Shown: one piece after another, positions 47,758-57,212 of the stretch
Numbering within the stretch: position 1 is the stretch's first letter
How the letters are laid out: every line of letters begins with the position of its first letter
NCBI RefSeq assembly: GCF_000238775.2
Contig: NZ_AFEJ02000001.1
Coordinates: 682,001 to 746,000 of the forward strand
Reading direction: 5' to 3'
Origin: Acaryochloris sp. CCMEE 5410
GTDB taxonomy: Bacteria > Cyanobacteriota > Cyanobacteriia > Thermosynechococcales > Thermosynechococcaceae
DNA length: 64,000 bases
The notes under the pieces: generated by a model
The model's database searches: none
The model's input: the letters and a program-made list of their open reading frames with translations, nothing else
What the model was told of the DNA's origin: nothing
Made by a program: the position numbers and the translations under genes

Positions 47758-48114
47758 GTGATAGCAGACGATATCATAGAATACTATTTACAGAATTATC
47801 AATCTAAAATAAGCAAGATTTCATTGTCTTCGCTATGCTCTTCTATCATAGAATCTTGGCTTTGTGTTGACGTTGATAAAAAGGTAATCATCTTTGGTCA
47901 AATTCACAATCACCCAAATCATCCATCATGTAAAAGGCTAAAAACCTCACCGATCCAGGGTTATTTTTCGAAAAATGGTCGTATTTATGTGAATACCAAG
48001 AATTCCATGTACGAGCTTGGTTTACCACATCAAGATTTTGCTGGAGATTCAAAGTTGTTTTTAGAGGATGATCAGGAGCTGAAATGGGAAAAACTAACCT
48101 ATTGGACAGAATAA
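47758..48114 (+). CDS. Hypothetical protein
   Basis: About 118 residues from GTG 47758, chosen because GAGAG lies 7 bases upstream; a TTG two codons earlier is nearly on top of it. It has short blocks such as SSLCSSIIESWLCVDVDKKVIIFGQIHNHP and YFSKNGRIYVNTKNSMYELG, the second looking like a beta hairpin. No family is recognised. AT content is above that of the neighbours. Confidence 0.5.
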   Translation: MIADDIIEYYLQNYQSKISKISLSSLCSSIIESWLCVDVDKKVIIFGQIHNHPNHPSCKRLKTSPIQGYFSKNGRIYVNTKNSMYELGLPHQDFAGDSKLFLEDDQELKWEKLTYWTE

Positions 48115-48256
48115 ATTATTCTCTTGAATAGCTAAGTAACTTTGTGCTTAATTAGTATGTATTTCGTATAAATTATTTAAGCTTACTTCCCATAAAGTCA
48201 GTTGAACTGGTAAATAGTCTTGAACATTTTTGCTCAATTATCAAAGGTTGATTATA

Positions 48257-48628
48257 TTGAATTTCCAGGATATCTTTAGTTACTTCCAAAGCCCACCCCC
48301 CATTTATTTAAATAGAGAAGTTGCTGTTTGCTGTATTCTCACAATTTTAATTAAAAATGGTGAATCCTATGGCTCTGCTCTCATGCAATATGTAGAAACC
48401 GAGTATCCACCCTACCGTTTATCCGATACGGTTCTATATAACTCATTGAATTTTCTTACCCATGAAGGTATTGTTACTTCTTATTGGAAGAATTTTCCCG
48501 GAAGAGGTCGGCCTAGGCGTATGCTGATCATCCCATCAAGTCGACAGAATGAAGCCAATCAGTTGTCAAAGCTTTGGCTCGACTTTCTGGAACTGAATAG
48601 CCGAAAATATGCATTGGCAACCATCTAA
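48257..48628 (+). CDS. PadR-family (Pex-like) winged-helix protein
   Basis: About 123 residues from TTG 48257, with AAAGG nine bases upstream. The core LNREVAVCCILTILIKNGESYGSALMQ, YPPYRLSDTVLYNSLNFLTHEG and FPGRGRPRRMLII is a PadR winged helix. It matches the compact cyanobacterial subgroup that includes the circadian period extender Pex. It would bind DNA as a dimer; the target is unknown. The name Pex is not claimed. Confidence 0.7.
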   Translation: MNFQDIFSYFQSPPPIYLNREVAVCCILTILIKNGESYGSALMQYVETEYPPYRLSDTVLYNSLNFLTHEGIVTSYWKNFPGRGRPRRMLIIPSSRQNEANQLSKLWLDFLELNSRKYALATI

Positions 48629-48949
48629 TTTACTGATGCTAATTTCGTTGATTTTTAATGCCTAAAAATTATTGAGAATGCTTAGCTCATTGAAGGCTCT
48701 TTATTTTGAGATCGGCCCTAGTAGGGATAGGCAATGGTGTTTTAGCGGAGGAATTTGTCTTTAAGGTTTTCAAAGATACTGCATTCTCAATCAGCTTATT
48801 TCAAAGACTTCCAATCTTTTCCTTCATATCTCTAAGCTTCAAAAACGAAGAATATTTTTATTTGATTTTGGACAGTTCTCATGGGTATATAGGCGCAAAG
48901 ATCCCATAAAAAAATGGAGAATGTCTCTAATGAGTGTTGTTATTGAACC
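48629..48949. other. Intergenic region, no convincing gene
   Basis: About 320 bases, AT-rich. A 67-codon frame from a TTG at 48706 has no family resemblance and a poor start, and is not called. Confidence 0.45.
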
Positions 48950-49205
48950 ATGAATAATCTGATACCCATTCATGACCTTGCTTGTGAAATAGTTTTGTCT
49001 TATCCAAATACCTTTGCTGAAGCGGCGATCGATGCACAAGCCTTAAAAAAGGGACAGCTATTGCTCGTCAGCTTAGGCAATTTACCCTATGAATCTGCTC
49101 AACGGATTACTGACTTTCTAGCAGGTAGTACCCACTCCCTTATGGGTCAGGTTAGAGAGATTGGCAATGGTGTTTATCTGTTCGCCCCGCCTAGCATCTC
49201 TATTC
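48950..49205 (+). pseudogene. SepF-domain protein, 3' end cut by IS3
   Basis: The first 85 residues form a SepF (DUF552) domain: CEIVLSYPNTFAEAAIDAQA, LLLVSLGNLPYESAQRITDFLAG and VREIGNGVYLFAPPSISI. SepF bundles FtsZ at the division septum. This gene lacks the long N-terminal region of normal cyanobacterial SepF, so it is a solo domain or already a fragment. The frame then runs into the IS3 end at 49206 and finishes at 49312 with IS-derived residues. Only a few native C-terminal residues may be lost, so a folded product is conceivable. A complete sepF must exist elsewhere if this one is non-functional. Confidence 0.65.
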
Positions 49206-49230
49206 TGACCTTTACTCGAAAAAGTGGACA
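49206..49230 (+). repeat. IS3 left inverted repeat
   Basis: 25 bases identical to the complement of 57188-57212. Begins with TG, as IS3-family ends do. Confidence 0.9.
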
Positions 49231-49265
49231 TTCCCGAAGAGTCGATAACCTAGGAGAATGTTTAC

Positions 49266-49574
49266 ATGACACAAAGACCCCGTCGAACCTTTACTACAGA
49301 ACAGAAGGCTGAGGCCGTCAAAATTGTTCAACAGTCTGGTAAATCTGTTAATCAAATGGCGAGAGAACTGGACTTAACCCCGAGTGCCTTACGCAAATGG
49401 ATCAAACAAGCCCAAATTGACCAACACCCTATCCCCGGTGGCCCCTTGACATCTGCTGAGCGTCAAGAACTCAACCAATTGCGTCGAGACCTCAAACGCG
49501 TTCAGATGGAACGAGATTTCCTAAAAAAAGCAGCAACCTTCTTTGCTCAGGAAAGCTCAACCCCTATGAGTTAA
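49266..49574 (+). CDS. IS3 OrfA (transposase N-terminal HTH protein)
   Basis: 102 residues. HTH RRTFTTEQKAEAVKIVQQSG and MARELDLTPSALRKWIKQ, followed by a leucine-zipper-like helix. A run of seven A at 49523-49529 (codons AAA AAA preceded by A) is a standard -1 slippery site. The -1 frame runs into OrfB, which would give the fused OrfAB transposase. Confidence 0.9.
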   Translation: MTQRPRRTFTTEQKAEAVKIVQQSGKSVNQMARELDLTPSALRKWIKQAQIDQHPIPGGPLTSAERQELNQLRRDLKRVQMERDFLKKAATFFAQESSTPMS

Positions 49575-49588
49575 TCAAAGCAGAGAAG

Positions 49589-50182
49589 GTGAACTTCCCC
49601 ATTGTCTTGATGTGTAAAGTCCTCAAGTTATCGAGAAGTGGCTACTATGCCTGGGTAAAGCGAAAGCCCTCCCCTAGACACCAGGAGAATGAAATCTTGT
49701 CAGAGCAGATTCAACAGATTCATGATGAGAGTCGTCAAACTTACGGCTCACCCCGAATTCATGCATCGTTGGTTGAAAAAGGATTTCCAGTCAGTCGCCA
49801 ACGGGTGGTCCGACTCATGGCAAAGCTAGGGATTTGTGCTCAAGCGAAGCGTCCATTCAAAGTCACTACTCATTCTGAGCATGATGGGCCGATGGCCCCG
49901 AATATCCTAGACAGGACGTTTACGAGCGAGAAACCTGACCAAGCTTGGGTTGCAGATATCACCTATATCTCGACCCATGAAGGATGGTTATATTTGGCCG
50001 TCATTATTGACTTGTTCTCTCGACGAGTCGTAGGTTGGTCCATGGCTGAGCATATGCGGACACAATTAGTTCTCAATGCCCTAAAGGCTGCCTTAGGACA
50101 ACGGATACCAGCACAGACTGGATTAATCTTTCATTCTGACCGAGGCAGTCAATATGCCAGTGGGGACTATCAACAGGCTTTA
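49589..50182 (+). pseudogene. IS3 OrfB (DDE transposase), 5' part
   Basis: Integrase-core part: SRSGYYAWVKRKPSPRHQE, the HTH-like RQTYGSPRIHASL, first Asp in AWVADITYISTHEG, second Asp in LIFHSDRGSQYAS. It ends at QQAL where ISAzo13 enters; the few extra codons to 50197 are ISAzo13 sequence. The rest is at 56918-57181. Confidence 0.9.
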
Positions 50183-50209
50183 GGGATCTACAAATAAATA
50201 AGGTACCCA

Positions 50210-50283
50210 TCAATTGGGCACAATCTTGATATCCCATTTGGGTAACGCTTCAGAACATAGCCATTGTTGTTTGTAGGCTTCTA
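50210..50283 (-). pseudogene. ISAzo13-type transposase, C-terminal tail
   Basis: Reads LEAYKQQWLCSEALPKWDIK and stops at 50210. Fusing it to the DEL end at 55716 across the IS630 (keeping one TA) gives PSDELEAYKQQW.. in frame, the expected C-terminus of this family. Confidence 0.85.
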
Positions 50284-50300
50284 GTGCTTCACCACAGTGA

Positions 50301-50762
50301 TTATGACAGGGTAGTTTGGGGATAGAGTCGGCTGAGTTTAGTTCGTGCATCATCCACTGTAAATAACCAATTAACCGTCGTTTTATCTCGGTTACGCCTT
50401 TGTTCCCATGCGGTGACCTCATGCCGGAGTTTTTCAATATCAGGAATTCGTCGATTTAAGCACTGCCTAGAAAGAGCCGAAAACTCAAACTCAACCATAT
50501 TGAGCCAACTGCCATGTTTTGGAGTGTAGTGAAACTGGATGCGACTGAGAATCCTCAAAGCTTCATCAGGTTTGAAGGTTTTGTAGAGTGCAGCGGGAGT
50601 ATGGGTGTTGAGATTGTCTAAGACAACGTGCACTTGTTGAGCATCAGGAAACAGACCATCTACTAGATACTGCATGCACACCCCAAAGTCCTCACTTTTT
50701 CGATGCTCAGTCACCTTCAAATGTCGCCAACTTTTAAGCGGTTGAAAAAAGCCAAATATATT
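50301..50762 (-). pseudogene. IS630 transposase, C-terminal part
   Basis: Resumes after IS21 with NIFGFFQPLKSWRHLKVTEH. It contains the second Asp (VVLDNLNTHTPAAL) and the HYTPKHGSWLNMVEFE region with the catalytic Glu. Stop at 50301, just inside the inverted repeat. Confidence 0.88.
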
Positions 50763-50946
50763 ACAAGTTATTGGATGTCAACCCCATAGGCGATGTCGCG
50801 ACAACCAAAAGTCGGATCAGCCCCTAAAATTGAACCGTATTATTTGGCGCACACCTCCTTTGCGCTAGCTCTTTTTCAGACCTAACACGACACTTTCAGA
50901 TCAAAACGACAACCCGTGATCGAAATGACAACCTGTGATCGCTCGA

Positions 50947-51789
50947 TTATTTGGACTGAGATTTTTGAGGTTGAGACTGAGTTTGAGTAGTCCTCTGAGT
51001 CGCTGATTTACGTCGATAACTATCGGCTTGAATTTCGATAATCAAACCGTGATGAATTAAGCGATCAATGGCAGCCACCGCCATCATCGAATCAGTAAAG
51101 ATGTCGTCCCACTGGCTAAAGGGTTGGTTGGCTGTAATCAACAAACTCTTACGTTCATAGCGATGCGCAATTAATTCAAACAGAACGGATGTTTCCGCTT
51201 CCGACTTTTTGCAATAGCCCAAGTCATCCAAGACCAATAGATCATAGCGGTCCAGTTTTTTGAGCACCGGATGCAGCTGCAGTTGGAGCTTAGCCTGTTG
51301 CAATTGTTGGACCAATGCATTGGCTGCAAAGAACTTCACCCGTTTACCAAACTCCAGCATCTTTTGGGAGACCCCAGTAGCCAAATGTGTTTTTCCAACG
51401 CCCGAAGGCCCCAGAAGGAGGCAGTTCTCGGCCCGCTCCAACCACCCTGGATCTGCGGCTAATTGCATTAAGGGAGCTGGATTGAGCTGGGGGCAATGGC
51501 TAAAGTCAAAGTTGGTAAAACTTTTTGCGTTTGGGAGTCTGGCTTCGGTGAGAGCTCGCTTTAGACGAGCTTGTTCTCTTCGTTGAGTTTCCGTTTCGCA
51601 CAAGGCCAGTAAGAATTCCGCATAGGACCAGCTTTCCTGCATAGCTTGGGATTCGATAGATTCCCAATGGGTCAGCATGTGGGAGAGCCTGAGCTTTTTT
51701 AAATAGAGGCTCAGGTGTTGGTAGGGGCTTAGCGGGGACTGAGTAGGAGGGGAGGAGTTTGTCATAAAGGTCGAGGGAATGTTGTTCAA
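50947..51789 (-). CDS. istB: IS21 helper ATPase IstB
   Basis: 280 residues, or about 272 from the Met at residue 9. AAA+ ATPase of the DnaC/IstB type: Walker A LLLGPSGVGKTHLA, Walker B DLLVLDDLGYCKKSE, sensor-type SLLITANQPFSQWD and ending DRLIHHGLIIEIQADSYRRK. It selects the target and activates IstA. The reading frame is intact, although its IstA partner is broken. Confidence 0.9.
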   Translation of the reverse strand: MNNIPSTFMTNSSPPTQSPLSPYQHLSLYLKKLRLSHMLTHWESIESQAMQESWSYAEFLLALCETETQRREQARLKRALTEARLPNAKSFTNFDFSHCPQLNPAPLMQLAADPGWLERAENCLLLGPSGVGKTHLATGVSQKMLEFGKRVKFFAANALVQQLQQAKLQLQLHPVLKKLDRYDLLVLDDLGYCKKSEAETSVLFELIAHRYERKSLLITANQPFSQWDDIFTDSMMAVAAIDRLIHHGLIIEIQADSYRRKSATQRTTQTQSQPQKSQSK

Positions 51790-53199
51790 TGCTGAGGTCA
51801 GGAACCTGCTTCATCTGAGGAGGCTCAAACTGCTTTTTCAGGCGATTGAGGGTGAGACTGGACGCCTGGAGTTGCTGCTGTAAGTATGCTGCTACGGCCT
51901 GCTCTTTATCTTGAACTGCAGCAATATAGAGACCTTCAACGATGATTTTGGCAGCCTGCTCCAGGTCAAATTGAGCTTTGAGCTGTTTCCAAATTTGGCG
52001 GTATTCAGGATTGGGAAGTAGGTCTGATTGCCAGGTGCAATAGATAAAAGCACGAGGCTTCAATCGCATTGAACCAATCACATGGCGATAGTTGATGCAA
52101 CGGTCTCGACGTTTGCCTTTGCCACTGACGCGTTTTCTTGGCAGTTCCACAACCGGGTGTCGTTCCAGATAGCCGACAATCCGGTCGTGGTATAGATGCA
52201 GTTCCAATTGACGGCCAATTAGCCGAGAAGGAACGGTGTATAGAATGCAGCGGACATCAATGGTGCTGCGTTTGCTGACTTTGGCCGTGAGCACTTCATA
52301 GTCAGGGGTTCGATATTTAGGTAAGGGTTGCAGATGCTCTTTTTCCTGCTCATACTTGGTTTGGCACTGCTGATTTAACTTGGCGACCTGTGCATCAATC
52401 AAGGCTTGATATTCAGCAACGCTCGTAAAATCTGCACTGCCGCGCAGATAGATCGCCTGCTTAATTCGGTTCTTCAAATGACCATGGGGAGACTCGATTG
52501 AACCGTTTTCATGGGCTATACCTTTGTTGTTACGAGTGGGTTCTAGCCGATAGTGGTCACACAGTTCGTCGTACAAACGCGTGAGATTTTGGACCGACGG
52601 CCGCCCATGTTGCGATAGGCTGCACTCAAACTATCGGTACGATGCTGTTTAGGAACACCTCCACAGGCTTCAAAGGCATTTTGTAATCCTTCTGAAAGGG
52701 CGACAAAGCTTTCGCCTCCTTGGATAATCTGGGCATATCGCCAGCCGCTATATCCCAGACGGTAATGGTATATCAGATGCTCAAACGGTTTACCGGCAAT
52801 GGTAATCGTGATGCCCTTGAGTTCTGTAAAATCGGAGAACCCTTGTACCCCTGGTTCATGACGTAGTTCAAACATCACTTCAGGGCTCGGACCATGCAAG
52901 GCTTTCCACGTTCTTACCCGACGTTGCAGGGTCCGCAGGACTTGGGGATACTGGCCTGGATATTTATCCTGCAGATACTCGTACAGGGTCATGGGTTTGA
53001 GGCGCGGATCTCGACGCAGCATTGGCTCTAGCTCGTCTTCCCACACATCCGCCAAGGGGTCAGGGACGGTGCGTTGGTCCTGCATGCGGCCGCGATTAGG
53101 TTGATGGGTACCGGCCTCAATTCGTTGGCCGGTTCGGGGGGATATTTCGGCAATGTAAGCTGCATCAGCTTGTTTCAAGCCGAGGTCTCTTCCGTTCAT
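51790..53199 (-). pseudogene. istA: IS21 transposase IstA, frameshifted
   Basis: The first frame (53199-52543) starts MNGRDLGLKQADAAYIAEIS, then DPRLKPMTLYEYLQDKYPG. The catalytic aspartates are in GFSDFTELKG and HRTDSLSAAYRNMG. A one-base loss near 52603 shifts to the second frame (52576 on), which has MYDELCDHYRLEPTRNNKG and the catalytic Glu in ENGSIESPHGHLKNR. That frame stays open to 51506, well into istB, so the native stop also seems lost; the 3' limit given is the istB start. Confidence 0.85.
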
Positions 53200-53441
53200 A
53201 TAAACACGAGTATGATAGGAATCAATTGTTTGTTAGGCACTTGTACAGCCCTCTATCGAATGGGGATGTTAAAAGTGTCTTTTTTCTTGAGATTAAATTC
53301 TAGAAACGCGATCTCACACATCGTTTCTAGAGAATTGAGATTTTGTTTTATCCCTCTCAGGGGATGGCTGGTTTCTTCATAGCTATAGCCGACACGACAT
53401 CGTCATTAATCCGTCAGCTCGATTGTCGTCTAATAACAAGT

Positions 53442-53980
53442 GCCCTTGCGCTCATATTCATGGTCGTAGCGTTGGGGACGACCGGGCTTTGGTGGACGGG
53501 GCACCCGGGTTTCGCCAATCAGTTGGCAAGGCCGTTCATCAAAACAAACAACAGGCTCCTCAGGATGGTAGGGTTGGGCATACAAATCTAGAACGTTCTC
53601 CATCCGCCAAACAAAGTCTGCGCCTACAGTAGAAAAACACCACTGCTCTTTAGCCACGGCTTAAGCTGTTTTTTTCGAGCGTGCGTCGCACCGTTTCATC
53701 CGATAGGCTTTCGACGACGTTGAGTTCAACTAGCCGTTCTGCCAATAGCTGCATGGTCCACCGGCAACAACCGGTAGGTGGGTCGCTACAAGCTGTCGCA
53801 ATGAGCAAGGCCTCTGCTTTGCTATCGAGCTTCTTTTGCCCCCCTGGTCTGGGCCGCTCATTGAGGGCGAACTCCACACCACCTTCCACAAATTTCTGGC
53901 GAGTACGATGCACGGTAGAGATGCCTGCATTGAGCATTTGAGTAATGGTGTCGTCTTTGTGTCCCTTATCTGCCAACATC
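53442..53980 (-). pseudogene. IS630 transposase, middle part
   Basis: Continues MLADKGHKDDTITQMLNAG, then RPRPGGQKKLDSKAEALL and SDETVRRTLEKN. A frameshift near 53655 (one base gained or two lost) moves to AKEQWCFSTVGADFVWRME and VVCFDERPCQLIGET, where the first catalytic Asp lies (CFDERP). It ends at YERKGTC, where IS21 enters. Confidence 0.87.
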
Positions 53981-55529
53981 GTTACTGCCCAGGCTGAAGC
54001 ACTGGTCTAACAGGATTGTCAGCAAAAATACTTTTGAGTGCATCCAGTACAGGGATATCTTGCTTTCTCAAAGTTGAAATATAACCGCGAATGCGGCAGA
54101 ACTGCTGGGCACCTGCCAAGGAGCGAAAACATCCCGATATCTTCTGCTTCAACTTCATCATGCGGATATCGCGCTCAGCCTGATTGTTATCAAAAGGCAC
54201 CTGAAAATCATACCTAAACGCCAAGACAGCAGCTTGGTGCTTTCGAAGTCGGTCGAGCAAGTTTTGGGTGTACTCTGCTTCTGCTTGCCTCGTTTCTTGG
54301 GTGCATTTTCATCGACGGTTGGCATTGGATTATGCTTGAATCCATCGGCTAACACTTGGCGATACCGCTGCTCAAACGCCTCGACTTGTCTCGCATCGAG
54401 AACGCTTAAGTGTTCAGCTTTTGCCCGCTCTACCTCAGCTTTGATATCTAGCAGCAGTGAGATCATCTCCTCAGCCCAAGGTTGTTTGTAGCGTTCAACA
54501 ATAAATCGGAGTTCGCGCAAATGATGGGCATTGCATAAGCTATGCGTACAACCATAGCGGGCATAGCTCTTCCAACCATCATGAATACTCGTGCCCGTAA
54601 AGTTTGGCAGAATATCCATTTCGTCCATCGCTGCTGTGCCGCGTTTGGCATGGACAAAGTAGTAGGTTAATCCACTCGTACAAGCGACATGCAGCCACCA
54701 CAACTTGCTGTTGACTCGCAACCCCGTCTCGTCAAAATGTCCCACAGCTGCTTGCTCAATAGCGTCTTTGATCTGGGCTTCAATCGGTTCTAATTGCTGG
54801 GCACAGGTTGTACGGGTGTTGCACAGGGTTCCTTCAGAAACCTGACAACCCAAGAGGTCTTTAAGCAGTTCACGGGTGCGCTCAAACGGCAACAGTTGAG
54901 CCTCCATCAAATACACCATCAAGCCTTTGAGATTACTGCCATACTGAACCACATTGGTGACATCGCTGGGGAATTTACCCCGGTTCAAGGTTTGACAGTG
55001 CTCACAATATTTGACTTCTGCTTGATGCTCGATGACCTGTAATGACAAGGAGGGCAGCTCATGAACCTGGCGCAGTTCATACTCAAGGACGGCGACCTCT
55101 GTTAACGAGGCACCACAGCCTTGACATTGAGTGACTGGATGTAACACTACGGCATCGACGGTTTCACGCCATTCCAAGGTACTACCGGGATGGCCTTTTG
55201 ACCCCCACTTTTACGCTTACTCTTACCCCGTAGACTTTTGGTCCGCTTCCCAAAGCCATCGCTTGAGGGTGGTTTACTACTGTTCCGACTATCTTTGCCA
55301 AGATGCTCTTCTAGTCGCTCTATCCGTTTAATAAGAAGGGTGACCAGCTCAACAACTGCATCCTCTCCTTGATGGTAGATTGCTCGAATATCAGATTCAC
55401 TAATTTTCTGGTCAGAGACTTTCTTGTTCAACGAATGAGTACGGATTGACTGCTGGTGTGCTTAAAACATAGTCTCAGATAGAGTTATACCTTCATTCTC
55501 AACACAATGATTTAAGCCTGGGCAGTAAC
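53981..55529 (-). mobile_element. IS66-family element inside IS630
   Basis: A perfect 15-bp inverted repeat at the ends (GTTACTGCCCAGGCT) and an 8-bp target duplication CCAACATC (53973-53980 and 55530-55537), as known for IS66. Length 1549 bp with only the tnpC-type gene, so it is the short kind without the tnpA/tnpB accessory genes. Confidence 0.93.
53982..55431 (-). pseudogene. IS66-family transposase (TnpC), frameshifted twice
   Basis: Starts MNKKVSDQKISESDIRAIYH and has DSRNSSKPPSSDGF. A one-base loss near 55190 (QKAIPVV for QKGHPGSTLEW) leads to the second frame with the zinc motif CQGCG..CEHCQ, VGHFDETGLRV, SIHDGWKSYARY and NAHHLRELRF. A second one-base loss near 54220 leads to LLDRLRKHQ and [20 protein letters not shown]. 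All IS66 blocks are present but in three frames. Confidence 0.9.
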
Positions 55530-55537
55530 CCAACATC

Positions 55538-55647
55538 AAAATCTGGGCTCGTTTCATTTTTCGCGCTGACAAGGTTCCACGTCGGGTGAGTTGCATCAGC
55601 TCACTGCGTTCTTCAGGCGTTAGCGTCACAATATATTTATCAGGCAT
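55538..55647 (-). pseudogene. IS630 transposase, N-terminal part
   Basis: MPDKYIVTLTPEERSELMQL and RRGTLSARKMKRAQILML, the N-terminal HTH start of this IS630 subgroup. It is broken by IS66 and continues as ADKGHKDDTITQML at 53972 and below. Confidence 0.88.
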
Positions 55648-55715
55648 GATTGGTTGGCTAAAAACAGCTAGATTGTTTCTAGCTTACCTATCTAATTCAG
55701 TGTGGTCGAGCACTA

Positions 55716-56833
55716 GCTCATCTGAGGGCACAGTAATGTTCTTTTCATAGGTGCCCTCAATCAAATGAACCAAAGGCTTCAATCCATTCCAGGTCATATT
55801 CGATGCCCACTGGACAGCCGTATCAATGGAGTTGAGGATAGTGCCATTCCAATATTGTTCCAAGGCTGCCCAACATCGCTCAATCGGATTGTATTTGCTG
55901 TGATAGGGCGGATAGTAAATCAGATGAACCGATAATCGTGTCATTTGGACAAACTCAACCATACGCTTGATAAATTGTGTGCGGTTACTGCGCACTGCAG
56001 AGCCGCCATCAAGGTTAATTTCTAATCCCTCTATCTGAGGATAGTTATCGTGATGTTCGCGCCACCAAGCCTCTAAACAATCAACAATAAAATCAGTAGT
56101 TTCAGCAGACTGACCAAAGTAAATTGACAGTTGCCCTGCGAGCACATCGAGAATCCCGAAGGGTACCAAAATAGCGTCCCAATGGTCATCATGGTCATTG
56201 GCTTTTGTCGCGTCTAGGGTACGAGCTTTGCCGCCACGAGAGAGGTTGCCAATTTTAACTTTGGCTTTGCTATCAATCGAGATGCGCAATAGGTTGGGGG
56301 CCGCATCGGCAGCATAATTGGCTTGAGCGACATTTGCGAAAATCGCATCGGTTTGCGGCAGTTTTTTCAGGGGTTTAACTTTTGGGTTTTTAAGCGATAA
56401 CCCATTCGATTCAATAGATTGCCGATGGTTTGACGGGTTGGTAATGCCTCATCGCTGTAGCCTTTCTCCTCAATCAATGCCTCACGCACGGCCCTGGCAC
56501 TGATACGGGTGTAGTACAACGTTGATTTGAACTTCAGATCAGCTTGGGCTTCACCATCAACTAAATCCGAATGTCAGTTGCTAAATGGGGTAGTTTCGTT
56601 TCGCTAAGCTGACGACCTCGGGCTTGATAGTTGTCAACGCATCTAATGCCAGTCCGTCGTTCATCAAGGCCCAGTTGAACACTGGTACGTCTCCAACCTA
56701 AATGACGCTCAGCTTTGCGGGCAGAGCCGTCCAGGTAGTCTTCAGCCACTTTTGCCATGAATGCTCGCTTGTGTGGGCCTGTCAGTTTCTTGGCGGCATC
56801 TCGAAACGTCTCTTTTATAGGGGCATCTAGCAT
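55716..56833 (-). pseudogene. ISAzo13-type transposase, main part, frameshifted
   Basis: It starts MLDAPIKETFRDAAKKLTGPHKRAF and YLDGSARKAERHLGWRR, typical of the Rhodopirellula-type/ISAzo13 family. One-base losses near 56570 (after LATDIR) and near 56385 (before KPLKKLPQTDAIF) break the frame. The catalytic domain follows in the last frame: IDSKAKVKIGNLSRGGK, EINLDGGSAVRSN and YYPPYHSKYNPIERCWAALE. It ends at PSDEL, where IS630 enters. Confidence 0.85.
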
Positions 56834-56917
56834 CAGATATCCTCAAAACAATCGGTCAATCATGTATTGACTTGTTTCTTAGATTCGCAGGTACTTTATT
56901 TCTTAGCAAGTCCCTTA

Positions 56918-57181
56918 ATCAAGAAGGGAATCACTTGTAGTATGAGTCGTCGAGCCAATTGCTGGGATAATGCGGTGGCTGAAAGCTTTTTGGGGACCCT
57001 CAAAACTGAGTTAATTTATCCCACAACGTTCCCTAATCGAGCGATGGCTAAGACGGCTATTGCAGAATGGATTGAGGTTTTCTACAACCGACAACGACTT
57101 CATTCAACCCTTGGATATTGCGCCCCTGTCCAATTTGAAGAAAATTACTGGAGGACACGAAATCAAACACTCGCAGCTTAA
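56918..57181 (+). pseudogene. IS3 OrfB, 3' part
   Basis: Starts I-K-K-G-I-T-C-S-M-S-R-R and carries the catalytic Glu in DNAVAESFLGTLKTEL, then IEVFYNRQRLHSTLGYCAP. Joining codon TTA of 50180-50182 to ATC at 56918 gives QQALIKKGITCSMSRR without a break, the expected IS3 sequence. Confidence 0.9.
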
Positions 57182-57187
57182 ATGAAC

Positions 57188-57212
57188 TGTCCACTTTTTC
57201 GAGTAAAGGTCA
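57188..57212 (-). repeat. IS3 right inverted repeat
   Basis: Complement of 49206-49230 with no mismatch; ends in CA. The base after it (57213) is already inside an IS5-type transposase frame. Confidence 0.9.

Larger units (their letters stand above)
50769..53435 (-). mobile_element. IS21-family element inside IS630
   Basis: A 6-bp target duplication ACAAGT (50763-50768 and 53436-53441). Ends are an imperfect 13-bp inverted repeat (TATTGGATGTCAA against TATTAGACGACAA). Length 2667 bp with istA and istB on the minus strand, the usual IS21 plan. Confidence 0.9.
50284..55713 (-). mobile_element. IS630-family element (second copy) inside ISAzo13
   Basis: Flanked by TA at 50282-50283 and 55714-55715. 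Ends are inverted repeats of about 27 bp: GTGCTTCACCACAGTGA on one side and GTGCTCGACCACACTGA on the other. Removing the IS66 and IS21 insertions leaves 1200 bp, a normal IS630 length, with one transposase gene on the minus strand. Confidence 0.9.
50183..56914 (-). mobile_element. ISAzo13-family element inside IS3
   Basis: It is bounded by a 3-bp duplication TTA (50180-50182 and 56915-56917). Ends are imperfect inverted repeats (GGGA..AAATAAGGTACC against GGGA..AAATAAAGTACC, 18 of 25 positions alike). Without the IS630 inside it the element is about 1300 bp. The transposase is on the minus strand and carries two one-base deletions. Confidence 0.85.
49206..57212 (+). mobile_element. IS3-family element split by an ISAzo13 insertion
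   Basis: Both ends carry the same perfect 25-bp inverted repeat (starts TGACCTTTACTCG, ends GTGGACA), with the TG..CA termini of the IS3 family. Removing 50183-56917 (insert plus one TTA) leaves a 1272-bp element with OrfA and an uninterrupted OrfB, the normal size and layout. Flanks are a SepF-domain gene on the left and an IS5-type transposase gene on the right; the 3-4 bases next to each end do not match, so there is no target duplication. Confidence 0.9.

Noticed and set aside
48706-48909. 67-codon plus-strand frame from a TTG
   Set aside because: No Shine-Dalgarno at a suitable distance, no family resemblance and no clear composition of a coding gene.
49206-49312. C-terminal 35 residues of the SepF-domain frame
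   Set aside because: They are encoded by the IS3 end and its leader, not by the original gene.
49206-57212. Composite transposon carrying cargo
   Set aside because: Everything between the IS3 ends is other insertion sequences; no passenger gene is present.
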